The position numbers and the translations under genes were made by a program. The notes below the pieces were generated by a model. It searched no databases. It saw only the letters and a program-made list of their open reading frames with translations, and was not told where the DNA came from. Shown one piece after another: positions 18,866 to 28,443 of a stretch of 60,127 nucleotides of DNA. How positions within the stretch are numbered: the first letter of the stretch is position 1; every line of letters begins with the position of its first letter. The stretch covers positions 1 to 60,127 of the forward strand of contig NZ_JACGVG010000014.1 of the NCBI RefSeq assembly GCF_014077095.1, read 5' to 3'. This stretch comes from Colwellia sp. MB02u-6. GTDB lineage: Bacteria; Pseudomonadota; Gammaproteobacteria; Enterobacterales; Alteromonadaceae.

Positions 18866-19747
18866 TTATTCTGCTAGTGCTATAGCGGCCATTTTCATCA
18901 CACTTTCAAACGATTGTGCACCGGCAATAAACAAACCATTATGACAAAACATAGCGTCATCAATACCGCTGACTTCTTGTAGTGCTTGGTCCGCTAAACC
19001 CGCCCATGCTTTCGGCAATGGCTTGCGATCTTCAAATGAGCCTAATTCAACCGGTACCGTTTGAATTCTAAAGGGTCCAGAGCCCGACGGATAAATCACA
19101 TACAAGGCTTCTTTAGATAACGTGTGAACCGTTGTTTTCCAAGGGGTGTATTTTTCTAATACGATAACCCTTGGGTCTGCTGCGTTCTCAACAGCTTTCG
19201 CCACAATTGATTTAGCATTAATGCCACCGCTTGCAGAAGCAATAAAACGGGCTAAAACTCGCGAGGCAAACTCCACTGCTTCATCAAAACAAAGATCAAA
19301 ATGACTTTCTTCTTGCCACGTGGGGTTAAACATTGAAATAGTTTGGCTCAGGCTAATACCGGTTGAAACCCCTTGAACATGACCACAATCAATAGCGTCG
19401 ATGGTTGATACCAAACCGGTATCAATCGACTTAGCCACATCTGCATCACCTTGGCATATTTCTAGACCATATTTTTGCCAAATCAAACCAAATGAAGAAT
19501 AAGGAATACCATTTTCACGCTCACCTGCGCCGCCACGTTGATGATGATCAAAACGGCCTGCATCTGGATTATATTCACCCCCTACATCAATCACAATGTC
19601 AGCCTTGGCGATAACGGCTAAATCTCGTGTGCGTATAAGAGTAAAAGCAGGAAGAATGCTTTTAAGTGCAGCGATACTGAAAACATCATCCGCATGAAAA
19701 TTACCGTTATGAGTTACTATTATTTTATCATTCATTGTTTGTTTCAT
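18866..19747 (-). CDS. MYG1 family protein (DHH-type predicted metal-dependent hydrolase)
   Basis: The 293-residue protein matches the MYG1/UPF0160 family, related to DHH phosphoesterases. It shows THNGNFHADDVFSIAALK near the N-terminus, VIDVGGEYNPDAGRFDHHQ with the DHH metal motif (about residues 60-75), and a second acidic stretch, STIDAIDCGH. Eukaryotic MYG1 is a 3'-5' RNA exonuclease; the bacterial role is not established. Two start codons are close together (19747 and 19735), and neither has a clear ribosome binding site. It is not in an operon. Confidence 0.9.
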   Translation of the reverse strand: MKQTMNDKIIVTHNGNFHADDVFSIAALKSILPAFTLIRTRDLAVIAKADIVIDVGGEYNPDAGRFDHHQRGGAGERENGIPYSSFGLIWQKYGLEICQGDADVAKSIDTGLVSTIDAIDCGHVQGVSTGISLSQTISMFNPTWQEESHFDLCFDEAVEFASRVLARFIASASGGINAKSIVAKAVENAADPRVIVLEKYTPWKTTVHTLSKEALYVIYPSGSGPFRIQTVPVELGSFEDRKPLPKAWAGLADQALQEVSGIDDAMFCHNGLFIAGAQSFESVMKMAAIALAE

Positions 19748-19980
19748 GCCGTTTAAGAAGAAATAGGAAGTTGCTGAGAGTTAAAGCTTACTTTTTGCAA
19801 GTCGCTAAAAAGTAAGGGCCGAATTCTATCTGAATACCACTGATAACAACAGCTAACTTTAACGCTATTAGTAGTGCATAACGGCGTGTAAATCAAAAGT
19901 CACGCGTTAAGCACTGACCTTAAGTGCTTACTTAACTCGTACTGAACTCGTACTGTACAGCTAAGGGTACTTTTAAAATA

Positions 19981-20763
19981 TCAGCCGTTCGATTTTAAGT
20001 TAAGGGTATTAATAAATAACCTTGGGTCGTCAATTTTATCCAGCATTAAGCTATCAGGCAAACAATCGTCATCAACATAATCTGCAAAATCGCCCGCTGA
20101 ATCAAATACTAAAATATCTAACGCTAATCGCTCTAATCCGTATAAACCACGGTGGATCATATCAGCCGAAAAAACTAACAAATCACCCGCCGCTAGCTTA
20201 ATTTTTTCACCACTAGTAAGGTCGTCACTACTAACGCTGCCTTTTTCTTCTTGGCGGACATTAAATTCTTCATCATTATCCCAGCGCTTATGAGTACCCG
20301 GTACGAGTTCCATGCCAAGTTCATCAAATAATGGCACACGAAGATGTAATACTTGTGTCTGCTCTATAGCAAGCTTTTGCCCTGCAACATCATGATCATA
20401 TTGACAATCTCTATGCCAAAAATCTTTTTGCTTAGGGTTAACTGGATTAAAAAATAATTGTGTATTCATAAAGGCAGGATTATTCGCGACAATCGCCTCG
20501 ACAACCTTCATGATTTTTTTTGAACTGATAAAATTAAACAGCTGCACCCTATCATCAAAGGCTAAATACTCACTGCCAGTAATTAACGAAGAGTTGAAAG
20601 CCTCCTCCTGATAAAATTTTGCATTGTCTTGTTGCCATAACTGGTGAAACTTTAATACCACGGCTCTAAGCTCTGCAATTTCAGCCACCGTGAAATAATT
20701 TCTAATAACAAAATAACCTTGCTGGTGATAATTGCGCTGCAATTGACTCCTATTTTCTACCAT
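19981..20763 (-). CDS. Phytanoyl-CoA dioxygenase (PhyH) family protein
   Basis: The 260-residue protein is an Fe(II)/2-oxoglutarate-dependent oxygenase of the PhyH family. The HxD pair is in FWHRDCQYDHD and the distal ligands in DMIHRGLYGLERLALDI (His and the Arg that binds 2-oxoglutarate). Family members hydroxylate very diverse small molecules, including ectoine, so the substrate cannot be named. It is a single gene with an unlinked neighbour on each side. Confidence 0.85.
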   Translation of the reverse strand: MVENRSQLQRNYHQQGYFVIRNYFTVAEIAELRAVVLKFHQLWQQDNAKFYQEEAFNSSLITGSEYLAFDDRVQLFNFISSKKIMKVVEAIVANNPAFMNTQLFFNPVNPKQKDFWHRDCQYDHDVAGQKLAIEQTQVLHLRVPLFDELGMELVPGTHKRWDNDEEFNVRQEEKGSVSSDDLTSGEKIKLAAGDLLVFSADMIHRGLYGLERLALDILVFDSAGDFADYVDDDCLPDSLMLDKIDDPRLFINTLNLKSNG

Positions 20764-21206
20764 GAACTGACATTGCCTTTAGATTAAGATTAGAACTGTA
20801 TTTCCAGCCTGATATACCACAAGGATATAGCCAGGCTATGATCCAGCTATGGTACGGCTATATCAGATAACTAGTGGTTAACATGATTAGCCTTATGCAG
20901 GGAGAAATTACTCAGGATGAAATTATACCAATTCTATTAAATTAATGCCCTATTCTGTCAATAATATAAAGTACCATTTTTAGCTCACTTGCCTTTCCTA
21001 TTTAAGCTTTATTTTATTATTAGACCTCTGAGTGGAGTCGCTAAAAAGGGGCTATTAAACGGCCTTTATTTTAGCCTTGTTATTTGGACTCACCGGGGTG
21101 CCCTAGTGAATTTATTTACTTTTACTTTTATTTTTTCAATCTAACGATGGTATTATATTTTTCAGATTCATTTTCAACTTTACTTTTAGCTAAGGAAGCT
21201 TCATTC
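20764..21206. other. Gap between PhyH and lytic transglycosylase genes
   Basis: It contains a 9-bp inverted repeat (GATATAGCC at 20824-20832, GGCTATATC at 20856-20864) forming a 41-nt hairpin in the PhyH upstream region. At about 20933 there is a sequence, TTATACCAATTCTATTAA, like one end of the 18662-18829 element, without a matching second end. Confidence 0.5.
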
Positions 21207-22490
21207 ATGAACTCTTCAAACCCTTTTGTTAAAAAAAATGTTAGTTTTTTTAGTTATCAAAAATTAATCATCATCTGGCTATTTTTCCCTATGCTGGCCA
21301 ATGCGACGATTGCCGATGAAAATTTTCTCCAGTGTAAAGTTAATTTATCTCAACGCGCTGAAAATAAAGGATTTTCTAATTATATAACTGAAACGGTTAT
21401 TGATAATATCTCCCCTATTAAGCGCGTTATTGCTTTAGATAAAAAACAACCTGAGTTTACGCAAACCTTTGAGCAATATATTAAGACTAGAGTGAGTGCT
21501 TACCATCTTCGTGTAGGTAAAGAAAAGTTACTAAATAACAAAGCGTTATTTGATAAGTTAGAAAAAGAATACGGTATTCCTCGCCAATATCTAGTGTCTT
21601 TTTGGGGCTTAGAAACTGTTTTTGGCAAGCACAAAGGTAAAATGTCGGTATTGAATGCCTTGGCAACCTTAGCTTGTGATCAACGCCGTAGTGAGTTTTT
21701 CACCCTAGAATTATTAAATTTATTCACCTTAATAGAGCATAAGCAGGTCTCTGTTGAGCAACTAAAAGGCTCTTGGGCCGGTGCTATGGGTCATATGCAG
21801 TTTATGCCAACTGCATTGTTAAAATATGCGGTTGACGGTGACAATGACGGTAAAGTAGATATTTGGCAAAGTGAGGTTGACGCTTTAACCACAGCGGCTA
21901 ATTATTTAAATAAAATAGGTTGGCAATCGAAAGAGCGTTGGGGCAGAGAAGTTAAATTACCGAAAAAATTTGCCTTTGATAAAGTCGCTTTTGATCAATA
22001 TTACCCGCTTAATTATTTTCAGCAGTTAGGTGTTCAACAAACTAACCAGCAAGCCTTACCCGCTTATGATATTCAGGCTGAGCTTTATCTACCCTCAGGC
22101 CATAAAGGGCCAGCATTTTTACTCTACCCTAATTTCAATGTCATTATGACGTGGAATCTTTCAAAAAGTTATGCGTTATCCGTTGGCATATTAGCTAATA
22201 AATTAGTTGGCGCTAAAGGCATCGAACTTTTTAACAAAGCACAAAATCAGCTCAAACCCTTTAGTGTTGTACAAATGAAAAACCTCCAAAGCCAACTTAA
22301 TAGCTTAGGATTTAAAACAGGTAAACCGGATGGTATTTGGGGACCTAAAAGTAGAGATGCCATTCGCTCATTTCAACTACAACATCGACTTATTGCTGAT
22401 GGATATCCAAATAAAGAACTTTTTTCAACCATTGAGTTAGTGATCAGTAAAACTGAGCCGGTAACACTAAGCATTAATCAAGAGAGTTAA
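21207..22490 (+). CDS. Lytic murein transglycosylase (MltB type) with peptidoglycan-binding domain
   Basis: The 427-residue protein has a signal peptide (about residues 18-35, LIIIWLFFPMLANA), a GH103 lytic transglycosylase domain with the catalytic glutamate in FWGLETVFG and the motif GSWAGAMGHMQFMPT, and a C-terminal peptidoglycan-binding domain (about 360-415, LQSQLNSLGFKTGKPDGIWG). It cleaves the glycan strand to give 1,6-anhydro ends. It lacks the lipobox of MltB itself, so it is likely periplasmic and soluble. The ATG at 21207 has AAGGAAG about 8 nt upstream and gives a proper signal peptide; an upstream ATG at 21084 would add 41 unlikely residues. Confidence 0.92.
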   Translation: MNSSNPFVKKNVSFFSYQKLIIIWLFFPMLANATIADENFLQCKVNLSQRAENKGFSNYITETVIDNISPIKRVIALDKKQPEFTQTFEQYIKTRVSAYHLRVGKEKLLNNKALFDKLEKEYGIPRQYLVSFWGLETVFGKHKGKMSVLNALATLACDQRRSEFFTLELLNLFTLIEHKQVSVEQLKGSWAGAMGHMQFMPTALLKYAVDGDNDGKVDIWQSEVDALTTAANYLNKIGWQSKERWGREVKLPKKFAFDKVAFDQYYPLNYFQQLGVQQTNQQALPAYDIQAELYLPSGHKGPAFLLYPNFNVIMTWNLSKSYALSVGILANKLVGAKGIELFNKAQNQLKPFSVVQMKNLQSQLNSLGFKTGKPDGIWGPKSRDAIRSFQLQHRLIADGYPNKELFSTIELVISKTEPVTLSINQES

Positions 22491-22670
22491 TTAGTGAGTT
22501 ACTGTAGCGTCAATTAATGTCATGAAAACACAAAAGATAAATAAGGTTCGCACTTGCCTTTGTCGGTCGGCATTTAGTCCAACCTAGATGTGACCTGCAG
22601 TAAACCTACACAGTCACTACGGGTGATTACGCTTAGCGTTTTATTTTGCAATAGCTCGTAAACCTATATA

Positions 22671-22939
22671 TTAACTAAATAGCGTATCGTGATATAGACT
22701 TAAATAAACAATGTCATACCTGCCCATCGCTACTCTTTTTTCAAACTTGGGAATAGTAGGTGCAGTGGCAAAACAAATATTTCTACCTGTTTTTTTGGAC
22801 AAAAAAATTTCCAATGGCAGCCATACTTTAGCTAAATTCAAAGCAGGTTGTTGCGGTGCTACGCCTAAGCTTAATACTTTTTTCGCTTAGACCGTATGGA
22901 TAGCAAAAAAATTGTTAATAATATTATGATCTTTTTCAT
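22671..22939 (-). pseudogene. PhnD-like periplasmic substrate-binding protein, broken
   Basis: An ATG at 22939 with AAAGG about 8 nt upstream begins a signal peptide (MKKIIILLTIFLLS). After about 17 codons the frame shifts, and the new frame encodes VLSLGVAPQQPALNLAKVW, then FATAPTIPKFEKRVAMGRYD, the conserved start of PhnD/phosphonate-type binding proteins. It ends at a stop at 22671-22673, before two thirds of the protein. The gene lies 62 nt after the histidine kinase relic in the same direction, so the two probably formed an operon in which the binding protein fed a signal to the kinase. Confidence 0.75.
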
Positions 22940-23001
22940 ATAAAAAACCTTTATTTTCAAAGGATAGCTATCTTAGAGGATGGTGGCATAACGCTTGAGG
23001 C

Positions 23002-23300
23002 TTATAACTTGTCTCTGGTCATCAGTAAAGCCAGATCGCGAGCATATAGTTGTGATTGGCGTATATCCAAATCATTACTCGACGAATTTTCACCACCGGT
23101 CGGCAATTCAATATGAAATTGTACGGCATTTTTTATATTGACATTTTTATATTACCGCCATGATTTTTAATAATAGTTTTAGCTAAACTTAACCCAATAC
23201 CTATACCTTGATTGCTAGAGCACCCTTTATCACCACCACCTATGAAAGGTTCAAATAAATGAGAAGATAAAGCTGAAGGTAAATTCAAACTCTAAATACA
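23002..23300 (-). pseudogene. C-terminal relic of a sensor histidine kinase
   Basis: The translation contains LFEPFIGGGDKGCSSNQG followed by GIGIGLSLAKTIIKNHGG, the G1/G2 boxes at the end of a HATPase domain. After one frameshift come AVQFHIELPTGGEN and a C-terminal tail ending at 23002-23004. The dimerisation domain and N box are gone. It begins directly after the stop codon of the coiled-coil repeat gene, so the original gene was probably a repeat-bearing kinase that suffered an internal deletion. Confidence 0.75.
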
Positions 23301-23306
23301 ACAGTG

Positions 23307-24131
23307 CTATTTTTTAAAAAGCCCCCGTAAAAAATCAAGTTCTTCATTAGCTAAAATTAATTCATTGGCACGCTTAACTTTCTCTTGATTAGCCAACACT
23401 AATTCATTGGCGCGCTTATCTTTCTCTTGATTAGCTAACACTAATTCATCGGCGCGCTTATCTTTCTCTTGATTAGCCAGCACTAATTCATTGGCGCGCT
23501 TATCTTTCTCTTGATTAGCTAACACTAATTCATCGGCGCGCTTATCTTTCTCTTGATTAGCTAACACTAATTCATCGGCGCGCTTATCTTTCTCTTGATT
23601 AGCCAAGACTAATTCATCGACACGCTTATCTTTCTCTTGATTGGCTAGCGCTAATTCATCAGCGCGCTTATCTTTCTCTTGATTGGCTAGCGCTAATTCA
23701 TCAGCGCGCTTATCTTTCTCTTGATTGGCTAGCAATAATTCATCGGCACGCTTATCTTTCTCTTGATTGGCCAACACTAATTCATCTGCACGCTTATCTT
23801 TCTCTTGATTGGCCAACACTAATTCATCGGCACGCTTATCTTTCTCTTGATTAGCCAAGACTAATTCATCCGCGCGCTTATCTTTCTCTTGATTGGCTAG
23901 CACTAGTTCATCCGCGTGTTCATCTTTTTCTTGATTAGCTCGCTCTAATTCATCGACACGCTTATCTTTCTCTTGATTGGCTAGCACTAATTCATAGATA
24001 CGCTTATCTTTTTCTTTATTTTGCAAGGCTAGTACTTTATTGGCGAGGACTAATTCACTGGCTTTTTTTTCTTTCACTTTGTTTTGATTATGCTGTTTAT
24101 CCATATTTTTAACACAAATAGTCCTCACCAT
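23307..24131 (-). CDS. Coiled-coil protein of 14-residue repeats
   Basis: Almost the whole 274-residue product consists of 16 units of 14 residues, consensus EKDKRADELVLANQ (about residues 40-263), two heptads each, so a long parallel coiled coil is expected. A basic head (1-39) and a short tail (LDFLRGLFKK) complete it. At the DNA level this is a 42-bp minisatellite. The same repeats start the GGDEF-EAL protein at 2790-4973. Because histidine kinase remains follow immediately, this is probably the surviving N-terminal part of a former sensor rather than an independent gene. Whether it is still translated is unknown; GGTGA lies only a few bases from the start region. Confidence 0.6.
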   Translation of the reverse strand: MVRTICVKNMDKQHNQNKVKEKKASELVLANKVLALQNKEKDKRIYELVLANQEKDKRVDELERANQEKDEHADELVLANQEKDKRADELVLANQEKDKRADELVLANQEKDKRADELVLANQEKDKRADELLLANQEKDKRADELALANQEKDKRADELALANQEKDKRVDELVLANQEKDKRADELVLANQEKDKRADELVLANQEKDKRANELVLANQEKDKRADELVLANQEKDKRANELVLANQEKVKRANELILANEELDFLRGLFKK

Positions 24132-25166
24132 TTTTATATTTTAGTAAAAAATCACGTGAATTCAAGGGGAGGATCACATGATAAAATTCAGCTTAAAAGC
24201 CTCAATATCGTCTCAATTATCGTCTCAACTAAAGCGATGGTGATCACTGATGTATAATAATTTTTCAATAAATATGATCCTGACCACACCGATGTAGTAC
24301 ATGTTGTAACGTCTTTTAACTAGATTAATTGGCAATATTTTTACTTTTAACTCAGTCAGTTAAGGAAATCAATAGCAGTTCTGAATATTCCGTATATTCT
24401 GATTTTTTCGTATAAGTTAAAGTCACGATAATTAACTACATCAGTCAACTCTGAGTATTAACAGCAAGCACAATAAATTAAAAATTAACATCCCATCTAC
24501 AAGTGTACCTCGGCTAAGAAACATTAAAAATTAAGCTGAGTATAAGTTCACAGACGGTTCAAGAATTTTGTGCTGTTATTACTCAATAAAAAGCCTAACT
24601 AAGCAGCGCTTGGGGGGGAATAAATCGTGGATAGAATCAGGCATATCATATAATAGTGAGATTTATTACTTTAGCCAAAATCATTAAAATCTTGATGATT
24701 AAGCATAGTGGCCTTATCTGATATCACTAAGCTTAAATGGTTAAGCTAAACGTTTTTCACAATAGCTTACGGTTAGTCATCACTTACAGCTCAGGGTTTT
24801 AAAAGAAAAAGCCTAGATGATCAATGGGCATAAAGCAGCTTGTAGAAGTTGAGCAAGAGTCTGAATTGATGTTTAAGCGCTATAGTGCTTTGCTTATGGC
24901 CAATACCCCCTATTTTATCTCCCGCATATAACGCCTAGCTAATTCAATTAATAGCAGATAATTTGTCAACCCAAAAGGCATCATCTTGCTAATATTAATG
25001 ATGAATATCTAACTTAATTAAATTAAATTAAACTAAATTTAGTTGAATTAAGTTGATCTAATTGACTAATTTCGCTCAAGGTCAATACTTCAATGCTGGA
25101 CGATTTATCATCAATATCATGGATAAATGCATAACAAGCGCCCAAAGTTCATACTACAAGGTATGT
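24132..25166. other. Long gap without a supported gene
   Basis: About 1 kb of AT-rich sequence with frequent stops on both strands. It contains a short doubled atcgtctcaa motif near 24205 and a low-complexity aatt-rich stretch at 25012-25060. A 35-codon frame at 24824-24931 is not recognisable. Given the relics just upstream, decayed gene sequence is likely. Confidence 0.4.
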
Positions 25167-26294
25167 TTACAAGATACGTGCCAACGCTTGTTCTAGTTGC
25201 GCAACAGTTCGATCAATATTATGCAGTTTTTCTAAACCAAACAAGCCAATGCGGAAGGTTTTAAAGTCAGCGCGCTCACCTACTTGTAATGGTACGCCAG
25301 CGGCAATCTGTAAACCAACAGCGGCAAATTTCTTACCGTTTTGAAATTCATCATCACTTGTAAAGCTTACGATCACACCGGGTGCGGTAAAGCCTTCAGC
25401 GGCAACACTGTTAATGCCATGTTGGGTAAGTAATGCGCGAACACGTTGACCTAAATCAAGTTGTTCTTGGCATACTTTGGCAAAACCATAGCTTTTGGTT
25501 TCTTGCATAATATCTCTAAAACGAGTCAAGCTATCAGTTGGCATAGTCGCGTGATAAGCATGACCTCCATTTTCATAAGTCTCCATGATTTGTAACCATT
25601 TTTTCAGATCACAAGCAAAACTATCACTGGTGGTTAACTCTATTTGTTGACGCGCTCGCTCGCTGAGCATAACTAAACCACAGCATGGTGAAGCACTCCA
25701 ACCTTTTTGTGGCGCACTAATCAAGACGTCGACACCGGTTGCTTGCATGTCTACCCAGATAGTGCCTGACGCAATACAATCAAGCACCATAATACCGCCC
25801 ACTTGGTGCACGGCTTTTGCCATTGCTTGAATATAGTCATCAGGTAACATGATACCAGCAGAGGTTTCTACATGCGGTGCAAACACGACATCAGGTGATT
25901 CAGCTAAAATAGTGGCCACTACGTTGGTTATCGGTGGCGGAGCAAATGGTGCTTGGGCATCATCATGGGTTTGTTGCGCTTTTAATACGGTTTCGCTGCT
26001 AGGGATATCTCCCATTTCAAAAATTTGGCTCCAGCGATAACTGAACCAGCCATTACGAACAACCAAGACTTTTTTGTTACGCGCAAATTGACGAGCAACA
26101 GATTCCATACCAAAGGTGCCACTACCGGGAACGACAATAGCGCTATGGGCATGGTAAACGGATTTTAGATCGGCAGAAATATCTTGCATGACCTGCTGAA
26201 ATGAACCAGACATATGGTTTAAGGAGCGATCAGTGTAAACAACGGAATATTCTAATAATCCATCAGGGTCAATATTGGGTAACAATCCAGGCAT
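25167..26294 (-). CDS. Class V aminotransferase (alanine-glyoxylate/serine-pyruvate type)
   Basis: The 375-residue PLP enzyme has the small-domain entry IVVPGSGTFGMESVARQF, the cofactor aspartate region GGIMVLDCIASGTIWVD, and the Schiff-base lysine in LISAPQKGWSASPCCGLVML. The C-terminus, FKTFRIGLFGLEKL, matches the AGXT/PhnW branch. Substrates of this branch include alanine, serine, glyoxylate and 2-aminoethylphosphonate; the sequence alone does not decide. It is monocistronic, with long gaps on both sides. Confidence 0.87.
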   Translation of the reverse strand: MPGLLPNIDPDGLLEYSVVYTDRSLNHMSGSFQQVMQDISADLKSVYHAHSAIVVPGSGTFGMESVARQFARNKKVLVVRNGWFSYRWSQIFEMGDIPSSETVLKAQQTHDDAQAPFAPPPITNVVATILAESPDVVFAPHVETSAGIMLPDDYIQAMAKAVHQVGGIMVLDCIASGTIWVDMQATGVDVLISAPQKGWSASPCCGLVMLSERARQQIELTTSDSFACDLKKWLQIMETYENGGHAYHATMPTDSLTRFRDIMQETKSYGFAKVCQEQLDLGQRVRALLTQHGINSVAAEGFTAPGVIVSFTSDDEFQNGKKFAAVGLQIAAGVPLQVGERADFKTFRIGLFGLEKLHNIDRTVAQLEQALARIL

Positions 26295-26889
26295 ATCAGG
26301 CTCTATTAGTGGTTATTGATAGCATGATATTGCCGTATATTGCGCTAGCTATCAATGCATTTTACACAAAGTTGCTGTTAGATAATTCACTAAAAAATAA
26401 CTAAACATCCGGCTAAATTTTATAGCGACAGCATGACTACAAAGCTTTAAGTGGATAAAAATATTTAACTATTAAGATGAAATAAAAGCCGTGGTTATAA
26501 ATAAAGACCGGCCAATGAAAATATTAATTTAAAGATGACAATTAAACACTCATTTAAAAGCTAACCTATAATCACCTTTTATGCGTTTACTGATGAGTCT
26601 GTTAGATAATTTCAATATAAAATACTAAATATTAAATATTAAACATATTTTAGGACCGGACAGGTAATAATTAAAGCGTATGAATAACTCTGCTCCCCAT
26701 TAATACTCACCCTATTAATACTCATCCTATTGATAATAACTTCGATAGCAAAGCTCAACATTTGACAAAAAAATCAAATCACTAAAGTCAGCTGAATTAA
26801 TACCTGACTTTAGAGTTAGCAAGGGCTGCTTAGTCATTATGCACTTCAAGGCTGAATCTGCCCCTTTTGTATAATCAAGTGTTTAAACC
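26295..26889. other. Gap with short direct repeat
   Basis: Nothing coding is visible. At 26698-26735 a 15-bp unit (attaatactcaccct) occurs twice and partly a third time. The remainder is AT-rich. Confidence 0.5.
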
Positions 26890-27426
26890 TTAATGAGTGA
26901 TTGTTACAGAGCCACCTACTACATCAAAATTATTTTGACCAAATGTAGCTAGAGATGGGCAGTTGTTTATTACTCCCTTCAACACAATAAAACCACCGGG
27001 TTCAATACCAGCATAAATGCCTGTGCCAGCGACGATATATAATGTTTCTTCAACCTCAAAAGGTATATTACCTGCGCCGTTTTCACACGTTGGATCACCG
27101 GTATAAACCATAGTAATCGTGTCATTTGCTGTATATAAGACACCCGTGCGCTCTTTGTTAACCAAAGTATGATTTATGGTAAAATCAGCATTCAAAAGTC
27201 CTTTACTGATACCTTTTAAAACAAGTTTATCGCGGTCAAAACCTGCTCCTCTAATGGGTTTTAACACCACTCTAAACTTACCTAATTGCTCAAACTGAGA
27301 TACAGAAAATGTTTCTGCAAAACCCCGTTTGACATCGTATGTCACTGTATCATGAGTTTTTTCCACTGCTAAGACAGAAAGACTAGACATAGATAATAGC
27401 GCCACACTAACTAATAATTTTTTCAT
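26890..27426 (-). CDS. Secreted hypothetical protein
   Basis: The 178-residue product has a clear signal peptide (MKKLLVSVALLSMSSLSVLA), then a domain of alternating beta character with two cysteines (in DPTCENG and NNCPSL) that could form a disulfide. I do not recognise the family. The ATG at 27426 gives the better signal peptide; an ATG at 27441 would add MDIII. It is a single gene. The periplasm or the cell exterior is its likely location. Confidence 0.7.
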   Translation of the reverse strand: MKKLLVSVALLSMSSLSVLAVEKTHDTVTYDVKRGFAETFSVSQFEQLGKFRVVLKPIRGAGFDRDKLVLKGISKGLLNADFTINHTLVNKERTGVLYTANDTITMVYTGDPTCENGAGNIPFEVEETLYIVAGTGIYAGIEPGGFIVLKGVINNCPSLATFGQNNFDVVGGSVTITH

Positions 27427-27725
27427 AATAATAATATCCATTTGTTATTTATGTTGGAGCCCTTTTGGGGAGTAGGGGTCTAAAAGTTTGAAATAATAAT
27501 TAACGAATAAAATCCTCTTACTTTGACTGGTCAATAAATCCTAGTAGAGGGCTTAGCATTTTTCAATTAACAATCGATGTCTGGTTAATTTTCTTTTACT
27601 GCTTGAGGTAAATTAGCTTAATAGCTTATAAACATTAATTTGATCTTCGCTAGATAAAGTCGCACAATCCGCGGCTCAGCTATAAACTCAGAAATAGGGG
27701 CATTAGGGGGAAGCATCAGTACTTA

Positions 27726-27764
27726 GTCATAGTAAGTCGTCATAGTAAGTCGTCATAGTAAGTA
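27726..27764. repeat. 13-bp tandem repeat, three copies
   Basis: The unit gtcatagtaagtc is repeated three times head to tail, ending 15 bp before the start codon of the TrmH-type methyltransferase gene, where it may lie in the leader or promoter. Confidence 0.8.
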
Positions 27765-27779
27765 ATCAGAGTAGAAATC

Positions 27780-28322
27780 ATGCATTCAAAAATACAACTT
27801 AGCAAAGAAGACCTTAGAATAAGCAAGCCAACTCGAGATGAATACTTAACCAAGCCAAAAATTCCTTTAATTGTGGTATTAGACAATGTCACTAATAGCT
27901 ACAACATTGGTGCTTTTATTCGCTTGGCTGATGCTTTTGCTATCGACAAAGTTATTGTTTGTGGCGCGCTAACTATTTCAGATAAAAAGATGAAAAAAGC
28001 CTCTAGAAATGAAGCTAAATGGGTTTGCGTTGAATATAGCGATAATACCAGCTCAAGTTTACAAACTTTATTGGATGAGGGGTATTCAGTTTACAGTGTT
28101 GAGCTATGCCATGAGTCAGTTGATTATACTGATGTAACTTACCCTGCTAAGTGCGTATTAGTCTTAGGTAATGAACGTAAAGGCGTGAGTGAAGCGGCAT
28201 TAACACTAAGCCATCAACAAATACACATCCCCATGTTTGGTATGGGTAACTCACTCAATGTTTCAACCGCTGGCGCGATTGTTTTAGCCGAATGTGCTAA
28301 TCAAATAAGAAAAAAACGATAA
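27780..28322 (+). CDS. TrmH/SpoU-family RNA methyltransferase
   Basis: The 180-residue protein is a SPOUT-class 2'-O-ribose methyltransferase. The three knot motifs are visible: LDNVTNSYNIGAFIRLADAF (motif 1, with Asn and Arg), VLVLGNERKGVS (motif 2) and IPMFGMGNSLNVSTAGAIV (motif 3). It is short and lacks the N-terminal RNA-binding domain of RlmB, so the RNA target is not clear. A three-copy 13-bp repeat ends just upstream. Confidence 0.9.
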   Translation: MHSKIQLSKEDLRISKPTRDEYLTKPKIPLIVVLDNVTNSYNIGAFIRLADAFAIDKVIVCGALTISDKKMKKASRNEAKWVCVEYSDNTSSSLQTLLDEGYSVYSVELCHESVDYTDVTYPAKCVLVLGNERKGVSEAALTLSHQQIHIPMFGMGNSLNVSTAGAIVLAECANQIRKKR

Positions 28323-28376
28323 GACTAGCGGCTGTCAAAGCATGCTATTGAGAGCCAAATACTGGGAAAATGTTAC

Positions 28377-28443
28377 AATCAATGGGAGTCTGAAGCTATG
28401 ACTCTGACACCATTGATATTATGACTCTGACCCCATTGATATT
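28377..28443. repeat. REP-like repeat cluster, ctctgac(c/a)ccattgatatt type
   Basis: Two direct 23-bp copies (28398-28420 and 28421-28443) follow an inverted partial copy (about 28377-28393, caatgggagtctga). The same motif family recurs near 29133, 33307 and 34090. It touches the stop codon of the DUF1499 gene. Confidence 0.75.

Noticed and set aside
24824-24931. 35-codon frame in the long gap after the coiled-coil gene
   Set aside because: Composition looks coding-like, but no ribosome binding site or recognisable family; could be a gene remnant.
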